In this document: piece after piece, positions 1 to 7,423 of the stretch
Position numbering within the stretch: position 1 is the first letter of the stretch
Layout of the letters: the number at the start of each line of letters is the position of its first letter
DNA from: Desulfobacteraceae bacterium
GTDB taxonomy: Bacteria; Desulfobacterota; DSM-4660; Desulfatiglandales; HGW-15
Assembly: GCA_003819975.1 (NCBI GenBank)
Contig: RPPU01000048.1
Coordinates: 1-13,786, forward strand
Reading direction: 5' to 3'
DNA: 13,786 nucleotides
The notes under the pieces: generated by a model
Database searches by the model: none
Told to the model about the DNA's origin: nothing
The model's input: only the letters and a program-made list of their open reading frames with translations
Made by a program: the position numbers and the translations under genes

Positions 1-479
1 ATGGCCGTGGTAATGATCAGGATCCGGTAGGAATCCTTGTGATAGATCCGCTCAAAATATTTCAGGATAACCAGGGAAAACAGAGCGATCGCGGTCGCCA
101 CAGCGGCGACCAGCGCATAACCGGCGCCGGCGGCCATACCGATGCCGGCCGCGGACCATAAACAGGCAGCCGTGGTCAAGCCCCGGATGGTCATGCCCTC
201 CCGGATAATAACACCGGCGCCCAAAAAGCCGATACCGGTGACGATTTGGGCCGCGATGCGGGCCGGGTCACCGACACGTTCGGTCCCTGAACCGGTCCCG
301 GAAAGATAGATGGAAATAAGGGTGAAGACAGCCGCGCCCATACTGACCAGAATATGGGTACGCAAACCGGCAGCCCGGCCGTGCAGATCTCTTTCCACTC
401 CGATTATACCGCCTAACAATGCAGCCAGAAGCAAACGGCCGATCATGTCCCATATCTCTTTTGAAAGTAAAAAGTCCAT
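1..479 (-). CDS. MgtC/SapB family inner-membrane protein (3' end outside window)
   Basis: The first 159 residues are visible; the C-terminus lies beyond position 1. The N-terminal MgtC membrane domain is recognisable from GGIIGVERD (residues 23-31), AGLRTH (37-42), DPARIAAQIVTGIGFLGAGV (71-90) and GLTTAACLWSAAGIGM (100-115). About four hydrophobic segments are visible. Family members include Salmonella MgtC, needed for growth at low Mg2+ and in macrophages. Most environmental homologues have no proven role, so no transport function is asserted. The start is ATG at 479 because GAGGG (revcomp of 486-490) sits 6 nt upstream and the family motifs begin shortly after it. The gene lies downstream of mpl on the same strand, but a repeat-like spacer of about 150 bp separates them, so co-transcription is uncertain. 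Family assignment is firm; physiology is unknown. Confidence 0.9.
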   Translation of the reverse strand, partial: MDFLLSKEIWDMIGRLLLAALLGGIIGVERDLHGRAAGLRTHILVSMGAAVFTLISIYLSGTGSGTERVGDPARIAAQIVTGIGFLGAGVIIREGMTIRGLTTAACLWSAAGIGMAAGAGYALVAAVATAIALFSLVILKYFERIYHKDSYRILIITTA

Positions 480-516
480 TAGTGTCCCTCAGGCGCAAAA
501 AGAGTATAAAAGAATT

Positions 517-620
517 ACCACTAAGGACGTAATTTCAGAAGGCGCTGAAATTACTCCAGTGACGCCAAGACACAAAGTCGGAGATATTATAACTTATTAG
601 CGTCTTAGGGTCTTAGTGGT
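517..620. repeat. Small inverted-repeat element between mpl and mgtC
   Basis: Perfect 9-bp terminal inverted repeats ACCACTAAG (517-525) and CTTAGTGGT (612-620) enclose about 100 bp. Inside is a perfect 8-bp hairpin, AATTTCAG (531-538) / CTGAAATT (545-552), with a 6-nt loop. The inside also has CCAAGACACAAAG and CTTAGGGTCTTAG, phrases resembling the CACYAAGACACYAAG-type intergenic repeats scattered through many environmental bacterial genomes. It begins about 10 nt past the mpl stop. It carries no gene and is best read as a degenerate dispersed repeat. It might fold at the 3' end of the mpl transcript. Confidence 0.6.
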
Positions 621-630
621 GAAAAAGATT

Positions 631-2082
631 TTAAAGCCTATTCAGCAACTTTTCAATCAAGTTATCGAACGAGCCGTTGGACATGACCAAGATCACGTCA
701 TTTTTTTGGGCCTGGTTCAAAATTTCATCCAAAAGTTGAGATGTATTGGCGCAATGAAACGCTTTTAACCCTTTTTGTTGCAAATCCTGAACCAATTTGA
801 GTGCGGAAAAGCGCTCAGCAGCCGGTATCTTTTCCATGAGACCCGGTTCCGGGATTAAAATCAAGTCAGCTTGATCGAAAGCCCGGGCATATTGATCCTG
901 AAAAATATTACGCCGGCTGGAGTTGGAACGCGGTTCAAAAACGGCCACTAAACGACGGTGCGGGTATCTTTCCCTTACCGCCCGGATGGTTTCCCGCACA
1001 GCCGTGGGGTGATGGGCAAAATCATCCAGAACCAAGATGCCTTGTTTTTCACCCCTGATTTCCTGACGACGTTTGACGCCTTTGAAATCCTGAAGCGCCA
1101 TTTTTAAAAGGGTATGATCGATCTGTAGGTAATCGGCCAGAGCCATGGCGGATAATAAATTGGAAATATTGTGCCGGCCATACAGAGGCGTTGTAAGATT
1201 GAGCCAAAAACGCCCTTGCTTCAGGATCTCAACATGGGTATAGCCGTCTTTTATCTCCAGGTTGCGAATTTGCCACGCGCTTTTGCTTTCAAGGCCATAG
1301 CTGATAACAGGGCATTTGGCTTTTTGCGCTTCAGCCATAACAAGAGGGCTGTCGCCGTTAGCGATCAGCAAGCCATTCTCAGGAATCAGAGCAATCAATT
1401 TGCGAAAGCTGGTGAGGACGTGTTCGAGGTCGCGGTAGATATCGGCATGATCGAATTCAATGCTGGTTAAAATGACGATCTCGGGTTTATAATGCAGGAA
1501 TTTCGGTCCTTTATCGAAGAAAGCCGTGTCATATTCATCGCCTTCGATCACAAAATAATTGCCTTGCCCCAGTTTAAAGCTTTGTTGAAAATTAACCGGG
1601 ATACCACCAACCATGAAACTGGGGTTTAATCCGCCTTTTTCAAGTATCCAGGAGATCAAGGCGGTTGTAGTGGTTTTGCCGTGGGTGCCGGTGATGACAA
1701 TAGATCTCTTTTTATGCATGGCAAAATAACGCAGAGCTTGCGGCAGGGATAGGTAAGGGATTTTGAGATTTCCGAGTTCAATCGCTTCAAGATTCAAACG
1801 GGTGATGACATTGCCGACGATCACGAGATCGGGTTGAGGGGTCAGGTTTTGGGATTGATAGCCTTGATGGATCGGAATGCCAAGTTCCTGCAAAAAAAGG
1901 CTCATGGGCGGATAGACATTTTGATCCGAGCCGGTGACTTCATAACCTTGGCGCTTAAGCATACCGGCCAGGGAAGCCATGGCTGTGCCGCAAATCCCGA
2001 TGAGATGAATATGCTTAATGATCTCAGGGGTTTGATTAAGGGCAGGTTCCAATTGCGCTAATATCGGATTAAGATTTGTCAT
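631..2082 (-). CDS. mpl: UDP-N-acetylmuramate:L-alanyl-gamma-D-glutamyl-meso-diaminopimelate ligase
   Basis: A cytoplasmic Mur-ligase-family enzyme of peptidoglycan recycling. It joins the salvaged tripeptide L-Ala-gamma-D-Glu-meso-DAP to UDP-MurNAc using ATP, bypassing MurC, MurD and MurE. The N-terminal Rossmann motif HLIGICGTAM (26-35) and GSDQNVYPPMS (51-61) are typical of Mpl rather than MurC. The ATP P-loop is GTHGKTTTT (132-140). The central-domain motif EGDEYDTAFFDK spans 180-191, YGRHN 301-305, DDFAHHPTAV 353-362, and FEPRSNSS 382-389. Length 483 is slightly above the usual 450-460 because of about 20 extra N-terminal residues. The start at 2082 has no Shine-Dalgarno; its leader is only A, T and C. 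There are no murein biosynthesis genes nearby. The 3' end runs into the inverted-repeat element at 517-620. Confidence 0.95.
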   Translation of the reverse strand: MTNLNPILAQLEPALNQTPEIIKHIHLIGICGTAMASLAGMLKRQGYEVTGSDQNVYPPMSLFLQELGIPIHQGYQSQNLTPQPDLVIVGNVITRLNLEAIELGNLKIPYLSLPQALRYFAMHKKRSIVITGTHGKTTTTALISWILEKGGLNPSFMVGGIPVNFQQSFKLGQGNYFVIEGDEYDTAFFDKGPKFLHYKPEIVILTSIEFDHADIYRDLEHVLTSFRKLIALIPENGLLIANGDSPLVMAEAQKAKCPVISYGLESKSAWQIRNLEIKDGYTHVEILKQGRFWLNLTTPLYGRHNISNLLSAMALADYLQIDHTLLKMALQDFKGVKRRQEIRGEKQGILVLDDFAHHPTAVRETIRAVRERYPHRRLVAVFEPRSNSSRRNIFQDQYARAFDQADLILIPEPGLMEKIPAAERFSALKLVQDLQQKGLKAFHCANTSQLLDEILNQAQKNDVILVMSNGSFDNLIEKLLNRL

Positions 2083-2101
2083 GTTTATTTAAAAAAAATA
2101 A

Positions 2102-2130
2102 TTGTCTTTTTAAAATTAGGGTGTTATATA
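2102..2130 (+). promoter_or_regulatory. Sigma70-type promoter of rpmB
   Basis: The -35 TTGTCT (2102-2107) is separated by 17 nt from the -10 TATATA (2125-2130). A TG one base before the -10 (2122-2123) gives an extended -10. The expected transcript start is near 2137, leaving a leader of about 30 nt with AAAGGAG at 2152-2158. It lies in the divergent gap with mpl. Confidence 0.6.
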
Positions 2131-2165
2131 GTACGGCTTCGTATTTTTTATAAAGGAGATTAATC

Positions 2166-2354
2166 ATGTCCAAAATGTGCGATATTTGCGGGAAAAAACC
2201 GGTTACGGGAAATCAAATCAGCCATGCCCACAATAAGTCCAAGAAACGCTGGTTGCCCAATCTCCAAAGGGTTCGGACCGTCCAAGCCGGTCAGACCATA
2301 CATATCCGGGCTTGCACCAATTGTATTAAATCCGGCCTGATTGTAAAGCCTTAA
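2166..2354 (+). CDS. rpmB: 50S ribosomal protein L28, zinc-binding form
   Basis: A protein of 62 residues that assembles into the large ribosomal subunit. The signature [20 protein letters not shown] (4-23) and [10 protein letters not shown] (28-37) are classic bL28. Cysteines C5/C8 and C50/C53 form two CxxC pairs, so this is the zinc-ribbon (C+) form. In some genomes a cysteine-less L28 paralogue replaces this form under zinc limitation; none is visible here. AAAGGAG (2152-2158) lies 7 nt before the ATG. It is the only plus-strand gene in the left half, is transcribed alone from the promoter at 2102-2130, and is convergent with the relA/spoT homologue. It is followed by a short hairpin, a tandem repeat and a likely terminator. 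Confidence 0.97.
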   Translation: MSKMCDICGKKPVTGNQISHAHNKSKKRWLPNLQRVRTVQAGQTIHIRACTNCIKSGLIVKP

Positions 2355-2359
2355 TATTC

Positions 2360-2388
2360 TTTCGATCCTGAAAAACTTAGGATCGAAA
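2360..2388. repeat. Hairpin copy 1 of a GATCCT-GAAAA-AGGATC family
   Basis: Perfect 10-bp arms TTTCGATCCT (2360-2369) and AGGATCGAAA (2379-2388) flank a 9-nt loop GAAAAACTT. It starts 6 nt after the rpmB stop. The same core (GATCCT, a 9-nt loop starting GAAAA, AGGATC) recurs at 6024-6064. The stem is followed by AAG rather than a T run, so it is not a canonical intrinsic terminator on the plus strand. Confidence 0.65.
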
Positions 2389-2414
2389 AAGACGTCATTA
2401 CGGCAATGATTTGA

Positions 2415-2460
2415 GCCGGAACAGGAGTTCCAGCGAGGCCGGAACAGGAGTTCCAGCGAG
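2415..2460. repeat. Two perfect 23-bp tandem repeats, each containing a hairpin
   Basis: The 23-bp unit at 2415-2437 is repeated identically at 2438-2460. Each unit holds the small palindrome GGAAC-AGGA-GTTCC followed by AGCGAG. The flank after copy 2 continues as AGCGCCGG, which can pair with the CCGG at the start of a unit. This is gene-free sequence in the rpmB 3' region. Its function is unknown; it resembles a REP-like or slippage-expanded repeat. Confidence 0.75.
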
Positions 2461-2484
2461 AGCGCCGGAAAAAATCCGTAGAAT

Positions 2485-2527
2485 AAGGCCGGTTGGTTGT
2501 TTGCTTTTTTATTATCACCGGCTTTTT
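2485..2527 (+). terminator. Probable intrinsic terminator downstream of rpmB
   Basis: GCCGGT (2488-2493) pairs with ACCGGC (2517-2522), extendable outward by a G-T and two A-T pairs. The stem is followed by TTTTT (2523-2527). The 23-nt loop is long. The T run follows the stem on the plus strand, so it would end rpmB transcription before the convergent relA/spoT gene. On the minus strand the run after the stem is only CTTATT, so it is a weaker terminator for relA/spoT. Confidence 0.5.
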
Positions 2528-2575
2528 GTCGATTTTATTGAACCAAGCGTCTAATGATCTCCAAGCCGACGCCCA

Positions 2576-4714
2576 TCAAAGCCTTTCCACATGCAATACT
2601 TCTTTTAATTTTTTAATAGCGGTTACAATTTCCCTGAATTGCTTGAAAGTTTCCACTTCCAGCGTGAAATGATGGATTCCTTTGCGGTCGGTCGTTGTCT
2701 GCAGTTCGGCCTGGATGATATTGGCGTCTTTTTGAGACATAATGGCGCTGATCCCGGCCAAGGCTCCCTTTTTTCCGGTTGTGGTAATTCTTAAGCGGGC
2801 CACATATATTTCATGGCCGGTGGGTTCCCAAACGACATCCACCAGTCGTTCCGGTTCGACATTCAGGATGTGCCGGCAATTATATTGATGAATCGTGACT
2901 CCGCGGCCGCGAGTGACGAAGCCGACGACCCGTTCTCCCGGCAGGGGGTGGCAACATTTGGCGAAACGCACCAGCATATCGTCCATGCCCGTGACCCGGA
3001 TGCCATGCTCGCTTTTTTTGCGCATAATGCGCGTCACCATTTTTTTGACCAGACTGTCCTTGTTTTCATGGATCCCCAGCCGGGCTTTGACATGGGTCAT
3101 CACTTGGTTGATCGACAGTTTGCCGAAACCGACATTGGCGTAAAGGTCGTCCGTCGATTGGTAGGAAAAGTCCTTGGCAATGCTTTCCAGGTGATCTTTC
3201 AAATCATGGGCGCTTTGCTCAAGATGCAGTTGTTCCAGCGCCTTGTCCAGCATTTCTTTGCCCAGGTTGATGCTCTGGTCCCTTTCCTGATGCATGATCC
3301 ATTGCTGGATCTTGGTTCGGGCGCGGGAGGTTTGAACGTAGTCCAGCCAGTCTTTGCTGGGGTGTTGTTTATTGGAGGTAATGATTTCAACGGTGTCGCC
3401 GTTTTTTAGCTGGTAACGCAACGGGACGATTTTACCGTTGATCTTGGCGCCGATGCATTTATTGCCCACTTCCGAATGGATGCTGTAAGCAAAATCGATC
3501 GGGGTCGCGGTCTTGGGCAGTTGTTTGACCGCGCCTTTGGGGGTGAACACATAAACATCGTTGGGGAAGAGATCCATGCGCACGGATTCCATGAATTCCT
3601 TGGGATCGCGCAGGTTTTTTTGCCACTCCAGTAACTGCTTGAGCCAGGCAAATTGTTTTTCATCGGCCTTATTGCCGATCAAGCCCTCTTTGTAACGCCA
3701 ATGGGACGCAATGCCGTCTTCAGCCACACGGTCCATTTCCCAGGTGCGGATTTGAATTTCCATTCTTTGGCCCAAAGGCCCGATCACGGTGGTATGCAAA
3801 GACTGATACATATTGCCTTTGGGCAGGGAGATGAAGTCTTTGAAGCGGCCCGGCACCGGTTTCCAGGAAGCATGAATCAAACCCAGCACTTCGTAACACT
3901 CCTTTAAGGAGTTGACGATCACCCGGAAAGCCAGAATATCGTATACCTGGCTGACGGTCACGTTCTGTTCTTTCATTTTGCTGTAAATGCTGTAGAAGTG
4001 CTTATGCCGGCCCTTGATGACGGCGTTGATCCCGGCCTCTTTGAGTTTGTCGGTCAGAATTTTTTTGACCTCTTCAATAAATTGCTCGCGCGCGCCCCGT
4101 CGTTCGGCCAGTTCGGTTTTTATTTTTTCGTAACTGCCCGGTTCCAAGTAGTAAAGGCACAAATCTTCCAAAGTGGATTTGAGCCAGTAAATGCCGAGAC
4201 GGCCGGCCAGGGGGGCGTAGATTTCCAGGGTTTCCTTGGCAATCAACTCTTGTTTGTCCGGCGGTTGAAAGCCCAGGGTTTGCATATTGTGCAGGCGGTC
4301 GGCCAGTTTGACCATGATCACCCGGATATCGGTGGCCATGGCCAGGATCATTTTGCGCATGTTTTCAGCCTGGCGCTCTTCACTGCTGGGAAAACTCATT
4401 TTGCTGATCTTGGTGACGCCGTTGACGATATTGGCGACTTCCGGGCCGAAAAGGCGTTCAATCTCTTCGGGTTTGGCGGTTGTATCCTCAATGGTATCAT
4501 GGAGCAATCCAGCCGTCACGCTGACCGCGTCCATCTTCATTTTAGTCAGGATATTGGCGACTTCCAAAGGGTGTGAAAGATAGGCTTCACCGGAGAGGCG
4601 TACTTGGCCATGGTGGACCTTGGCCGAATAGACATAAGCTTTTTCAATGAGAGCCGTATCTGTTTTAGGGAGATAGCTGAGGAGGTTAGCGGTGATATCA
4701 TTGAGGCGGATCAT
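2576..4714 (-). CDS. Bifunctional (p)ppGpp synthetase/hydrolase (RelA/SpoT homologue)
   Basis: Long RSH enzyme of 712 residues that makes and degrades the stringent-response alarmone (p)ppGpp. In order: HD hydrolase domain (about 25-180) with H49, HD at 72-73, ED at 76-77 and LADRLHNM (137-144), all intact, so hydrolase activity is expected. The synthetase domain (about 230-345) has PGRFKDFISLPKGNMYQSLHT (288-308) and EIQIRT (319-324). The TGS domain follows (about 388-450), then a zinc-finger-like stretch RFAKCCHPLPGERVVGF (583-599) with C613, and a C-terminal ACT domain (about 637-710). RFKD (290-293) is the RxKD form associated with bifunctional enzymes; E. coli RelA has ExDD. One oddity: the usual EMH before the AE of the synthetase core reads EMD (326-328). 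There is no Shine-Dalgarno upstream of ATG 4714. It could be named rel or spoT; the sequence cannot choose between them. Confidence 0.96.
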   Translation of the reverse strand: MIRLNDITANLLSYLPKTDTALIEKAYVYSAKVHHGQVRLSGEAYLSHPLEVANILTKMKMDAVSVTAGLLHDTIEDTTAKPEEIERLFGPEVANIVNGVTKISKMSFPSSEERQAENMRKMILAMATDIRVIMVKLADRLHNMQTLGFQPPDKQELIAKETLEIYAPLAGRLGIYWLKSTLEDLCLYYLEPGSYEKIKTELAERRGAREQFIEEVKKILTDKLKEAGINAVIKGRHKHFYSIYSKMKEQNVTVSQVYDILAFRVIVNSLKECYEVLGLIHASWKPVPGRFKDFISLPKGNMYQSLHTTVIGPLGQRMEIQIRTWEMDRVAEDGIASHWRYKEGLIGNKADEKQFAWLKQLLEWQKNLRDPKEFMESVRMDLFPNDVYVFTPKGAVKQLPKTATPIDFAYSIHSEVGNKCIGAKINGKIVPLRYQLKNGDTVEIITSNKQHPSKDWLDYVQTSRARTKIQQWIMHQERDQSINLGKEMLDKALEQLHLEQSAHDLKDHLESIAKDFSYQSTDDLYANVGFGKLSINQVMTHVKARLGIHENKDSLVKKMVTRIMRKKSEHGIRVTGMDDMLVRFAKCCHPLPGERVVGFVTRGRGVTIHQYNCRHILNVEPERLVDVVWEPTGHEIYVARLRITTTGKKGALAGISAIMSQKDANIIQAELQTTTDRKGIHHFTLEVETFKQFREIVTAIKKLKEVLHVERL

Positions 4715-4818
4715 GGGAATAAGCTAACACAGACAAGCGGTTAGCTCAAGAGGATTTAGGCGTTTATTTCGAAAACGTTGGTTCCAAATTGTTGCTGGTG
4801 CTTCAACCAATAACTTAA

Positions 4819-4846
4819 ATATCGAATATCGAACACTGAATATCGA
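4819..4846. repeat. Heptanucleotide tandem repeat (ATATCGA)
   Basis: Four 7-nt units follow one another: ATATCGA (4819), ATATCGA (4826), ACACTGA (4833, diverged) and ATATCGA (4840), then ATGATTAAGG. It lies in the 164-bp gap between ispG and the relA/spoT gene, where no ORF or clear promoter was seen. A matching phrase, GAATATCGAATAATGAAG, occurs at 10536-10553, and AATATCGAAAG just before mtaB. It is a dispersed simple repeat rather than a one-off. Confidence 0.7.
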
Positions 4847-4878
4847 ATGATTAAGGTTAAAGCCCATTTTACTTCGAT

Positions 4879-5976
4879 TTAAAAGCCATTTTTGACCATA
4901 GCCCGCACTTCAGTAATTAAGACTTCGGCCAATTCGGATTCCGGAACCTTTTTAACCAGCTTTCCCTTTTTAAAAAGCAGGCCCTGACCCCGACCGCCGG
5001 CAATGCCGATATCCGCTTCACGCGCTTCACCCGGGCCGTTGACCACGCAACCCATGATGGCCACTTTTGGCGAAGCCTGAATGCCGGCCAGGGCTTTTTC
5101 GACTTTTTGCACTAGTTTGAAAAGATTGATCTCGGTACGGCCGCAAGTGGGGCAGGAGATGATCTCCGGTCCGTGTTTGCGGATATTCAGAGCACGCAGG
5201 ATTTCAAAAGCTACTTTGATCTCTTCAACCGGATCGCAGGAGAGCGAGACCCGGATGGTATCACCGATACCTTGATGCAATAACAGGCCGATCCCTAAGG
5301 CGCTTTTGACGGTACCGGCCAAAAGCGTGCCGGCTTCGGTAATGCCGAGGTGCAGGGGATAATCCACCTTTCGGCTTAAAAGTTGATAAGCCGAAACTGT
5401 CTCCAACACATTGGAGGATTTGAGAGATATCTTGATTTGGCTGAAGCCCAGGTTTTCAAAAAGCTGGATATAATCCAGAGCGCTGGCTACCATGGCTTCG
5501 GGTGTGGGCCGGCCGTATTGTTTAAGGATCTCTTTTTGCAAAGAACCCGAATTGACCCCGATGCGAATCGCGGTATCTCTGGTTTTGGCTTCCTTGAGGA
5601 CCTTTTCCACAGCCTTGGGTCCGCCGATATTCCCGGGGTTGATCCGCAAACCGTCCGCTCCGGCCCGGAGAGCGGCAATGGCTAAACGATAATCAAAATG
5701 AATGTCGGCGATAATGGGGATTTTGATTTTTTTCTTAATCAGTTGAATGGCCTGGGCTGCGGTTTGATCCAAAACCGCCAGGCGAACAATCTCACAGCCA
5801 GCTTGTTCCAGGCGTTTAATCTGGCGGATGGTGGCCGGCACCTGGCGCGTATCGGTATTGGTCATGGATTGAACCGGTACCGGCGCGCCGCCGCCGATCA
5901 GAACAGGGCCGATATGGATTTGGCGGGTCTTTTTGTACTCGTTATTTACTGACAATGAGAGAAGCCTCTTATTCAT
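4879..5976 (-). CDS. ispG: 4-hydroxy-3-methylbut-2-en-1-yl diphosphate synthase (flavodoxin/ferredoxin)
   Basis: The penultimate enzyme of the MEP isoprenoid pathway. It reductively opens methylerythritol cyclodiphosphate to HMBPP using a [4Fe-4S] cluster. The N-terminal TIM-barrel is marked by PVPVQSMTNTDTR (32-44), IPIIADIHFDYRLA (86-99) and GLRINPGNIG (109-118). The C-terminal Fe-S domain has SCPTCGR (274-280) and MGCVVNGPGEA (308-318). Known cluster ligands correspond to C275, C278, C310 and E317, and all are present. Length 365 matches the short, bacterial two-domain form without the plant or Chlamydia insert. The start at 5976 has no recognisable Shine-Dalgarno. No other MEP gene is nearby. 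Upstream, toward pfk, lies the 16-bp-arm inverted repeat at 6024-6064. Confidence 0.97.
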   Translation of the reverse strand: MNKRLLSLSVNNEYKKTRQIHIGPVLIGGGAPVPVQSMTNTDTRQVPATIRQIKRLEQAGCEIVRLAVLDQTAAQAIQLIKKKIKIPIIADIHFDYRLAIAALRAGADGLRINPGNIGGPKAVEKVLKEAKTRDTAIRIGVNSGSLQKEILKQYGRPTPEAMVASALDYIQLFENLGFSQIKISLKSSNVLETVSAYQLLSRKVDYPLHLGITEAGTLLAGTVKSALGIGLLLHQGIGDTIRVSLSCDPVEEIKVAFEILRALNIRKHGPEIISCPTCGRTEINLFKLVQKVEKALAGIQASPKVAIMGCVVNGPGEAREADIGIAGGRGQGLLFKKGKLVKKVPESELAEVLITEVRAMVKNGF

Positions 5977-6023
5977 TTTGAAAAGATAATGGTTTCTGTG
6001 CCTTTAAACTGTAAACTCGCTTA

Positions 6024-6064
6024 AGGATTTTTTGATCCTGAAAAGCATAGGATCAAAAAATCCT
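6024..6064. repeat. Long hairpin, copy 2 of the GATCCT-GAAAA-AGGATC family
   Basis: Perfect 16-bp arms, AGGATTTTTTGATCCT (6024-6039) and AGGATCAAAAAATCCT (6049-6064), flank a 9-nt loop GAAAAGCAT. Each arm is also self-complementary (AGGAT...ATCCT), so two small hairpins are an alternative fold. It lies between the pfk stop (6085) and the ispG start. It may define the pfk 3' end, but the T run is inside the stem rather than after it, so it is not a textbook terminator. The core and loop length match copy 1 at 2360-2388. Confidence 0.7.
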
Positions 6065-6084
6065 ATATAATTATGAAATAATTA

Positions 6085-7260
6085 TTAATACAGGAACATG
6101 GGTTTGCCGCCCACATGGCGGACTTTGGGCCGGTAAGAGTCCGCATCGTACAGTTCCCGGACATCCACACTCTTGCGGCCTTGGGTGACGGTGGCAACCG
6201 GGATATCCGTATACACACCGCGGGTCAGGGCCACCAGGCGGCCGAATACTTTTTTCAGGAACAGGTCAATGGCGATATTGGCATAATTGACCGCCACCAT
6301 CAGATCCAGAGAATCGGGCATCCCGCAACGCATTAGATAGGAGATGCGTTGGATCAGGACATCTTCACCGGTTATTTTCTTTAAAAGCGCGCCGGTTTCT
6401 TCGCCAATACCGCCCAGTTTTTTATGACCAAAAGCATCTTCTTCACCGGAGAGACGCATTTCGCCCTGAGTCATTTTGGCGCCTTCAGAGATGGTGACCA
6501 TGGCATAATTTTTCGGATTGGCGCGTTTATCTTCCATAATCAATTTGCCCAGTTTTTCAGGATCAAACGGTACTTCCGAGATAATGGCCCGGTCCACGCC
6601 GGCCAGATAGGATGAGATCAGAACGGTCTCTCCGCAATAGCGGCCGAAAAGCTCGATGACGGCAATACGCTCGTGCGAGCCGGTTGAGGTGCGTAAATCA
6701 TGAATAAAATTCACGCTGCGGGTAATGGCCGTGGAGAAACCAATACAATAATCGGTTCCGAAAACATCATTGTCCATGGTTTTAGGTATGGCAATAACCG
6801 GAAAATTTTCTTTGTGAAGCCGGTCGGCAAAACTGAGGGTATCGTCACCGCCGATAGGAATAATGCAATCCACTTTCAGATGTTCCAGGTTCTTGATTAC
6901 CTGTTTGGTGAAATCCAGTTTCTGGCCTTCCTGAGTGAATTCTTTTTTCAGGAAATCGGGCGCATCTTTTTTGCGGACAGAGCTCGGATTGGTGCGGGAG
7001 GTGTGCAGATAGGTGCCGCCGGAACGGTCAATGGTGCGGACGTCCAGGGGAGTCAATACCTGGTAACATTTATCCGCGCTTGCAGGATCATTCGGATTAA
7101 ATTCCAGGATGCCGCCCCAGCCGCGCCGGATACCGATTACTTTAACCCCTTCACTATGGGCGCGATAAACCAAGGTTTTTATGCAAGGATTAAGACCCGG
7201 AACATCACCTCCGCCGGTCAGGATGGCGATGGTTAATTGTTTTTCAGTTTTGTTGGCCAT
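6085..7260 (-). CDS. Phosphofructokinase, probably diphosphate (PPi)-dependent
   Basis: A glycolytic enzyme that phosphorylates fructose 6-phosphate to fructose 1,6-bisphosphate; 391 residues. The family is clear from [10 protein letters not shown] (15-24), the donor-site GGDDT (137-141), PKTMDND (159-165) and ELFGRYCG (203-210). The donor specificity rests on two positions. ATP enzymes carry GGDGS and GTIDND, whereas PPi enzymes carry Asp and Lys there; this protein has GGDD and PKTMDND. PPi use would make the step reversible and save ATP. AAAGGGG (revcomp of 7270-7276) lies 9 nt before the ATG, and a TATAAT -10 (revcomp of 7287-7292) is present without a convincing -35. It is divergent from the aminotransferase operon. 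The PFK family is certain; PPi as donor is inferred from these residues. Confidence 0.93.
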   Translation of the reverse strand: MANKTEKQLTIAILTGGGDVPGLNPCIKTLVYRAHSEGVKVIGIRRGWGGILEFNPNDPASADKCYQVLTPLDVRTIDRSGGTYLHTSRTNPSSVRKKDAPDFLKKEFTQEGQKLDFTKQVIKNLEHLKVDCIIPIGGDDTLSFADRLHKENFPVIAIPKTMDNDVFGTDYCIGFSTAITRSVNFIHDLRTSTGSHERIAVIELFGRYCGETVLISSYLAGVDRAIISEVPFDPEKLGKLIMEDKRANPKNYAMVTISEGAKMTQGEMRLSGEEDAFGHKKLGGIGEETGALLKKITGEDVLIQRISYLMRCGMPDSLDLMVAVNYANIAIDLFLKKVFGRLVALTRGVYTDIPVATVTQGRKSVDVRELYDADSYRPKVRHVGGKPMFLY

Positions 7261-7394
7261 ATTAAATTTCCCCTTTCACAATAAAAATTATAATGATCTA
7301 TATTCCGAGCATTTTAGCCGAAGTTTTTTGATTAGGAAAGAAAAATTATTACATTTTTTGAAACTTTTCCGCAACATTCAAAAATTGGAAAATC

Positions 7395-7423
7395 TTTACA
7401 AAACTAAAAAAGTCTATTATTGT
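7395..7423 (+). promoter_or_regulatory. Possible promoter of the aminotransferase operon
   Basis: TTTACA (7395-7400), a 17-nt spacer and TATTGT (7418-7423) make a plausible but weak sigma70 promoter in the very AT-rich divergent region. Its -10 overlaps the first copy of the direct repeat at 7418-7461. It is tentative. Confidence 0.3.

Noticed and set aside
268..600. Small open frames on both strands around the mgtC start
   Set aside because: Both overlap the MgtC-like frame, which has a ribosome site and conserved motifs; these frames give low-complexity, arginine-rich products.
2415..2460. CRISPR array
   Set aside because: Only two repeats, directly abutting with no spacer, and no cas genes in the window.
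2813..4576. Long plus-strand open frames (2813-3409, 3998-4576) opposite the RSH gene
   Set aside because: They are antisense to a full-length, motif-complete RSH protein and show no recognisable family or ribosome site.
4715..4878. Promoter for the RSH gene in the gap on the minus strand
   Set aside because: No -35/-10 pair with acceptable spacing was found by eye upstream of 4714.
6024..6064. Canonical intrinsic terminator of pfk
   Set aside because: The T run lies inside the stem arm, not after it, on the strand of pfk transcription. It is kept as a repeat/hairpin instead.
6068..6084. AT-only hairpin TAATTAT/ATAATTA just past the pfk stop
   Set aside because: Seven A-T pairs with a 3-nt loop are expected by chance in such AT-rich DNA; the structure would be unstable.
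6700..7236. 178-codon plus-strand frame opposite pfk
   Set aside because: Shadow of pfk on the other strand. Its composition mirrors the antisense of conserved motifs and there is no Shine-Dalgarno.
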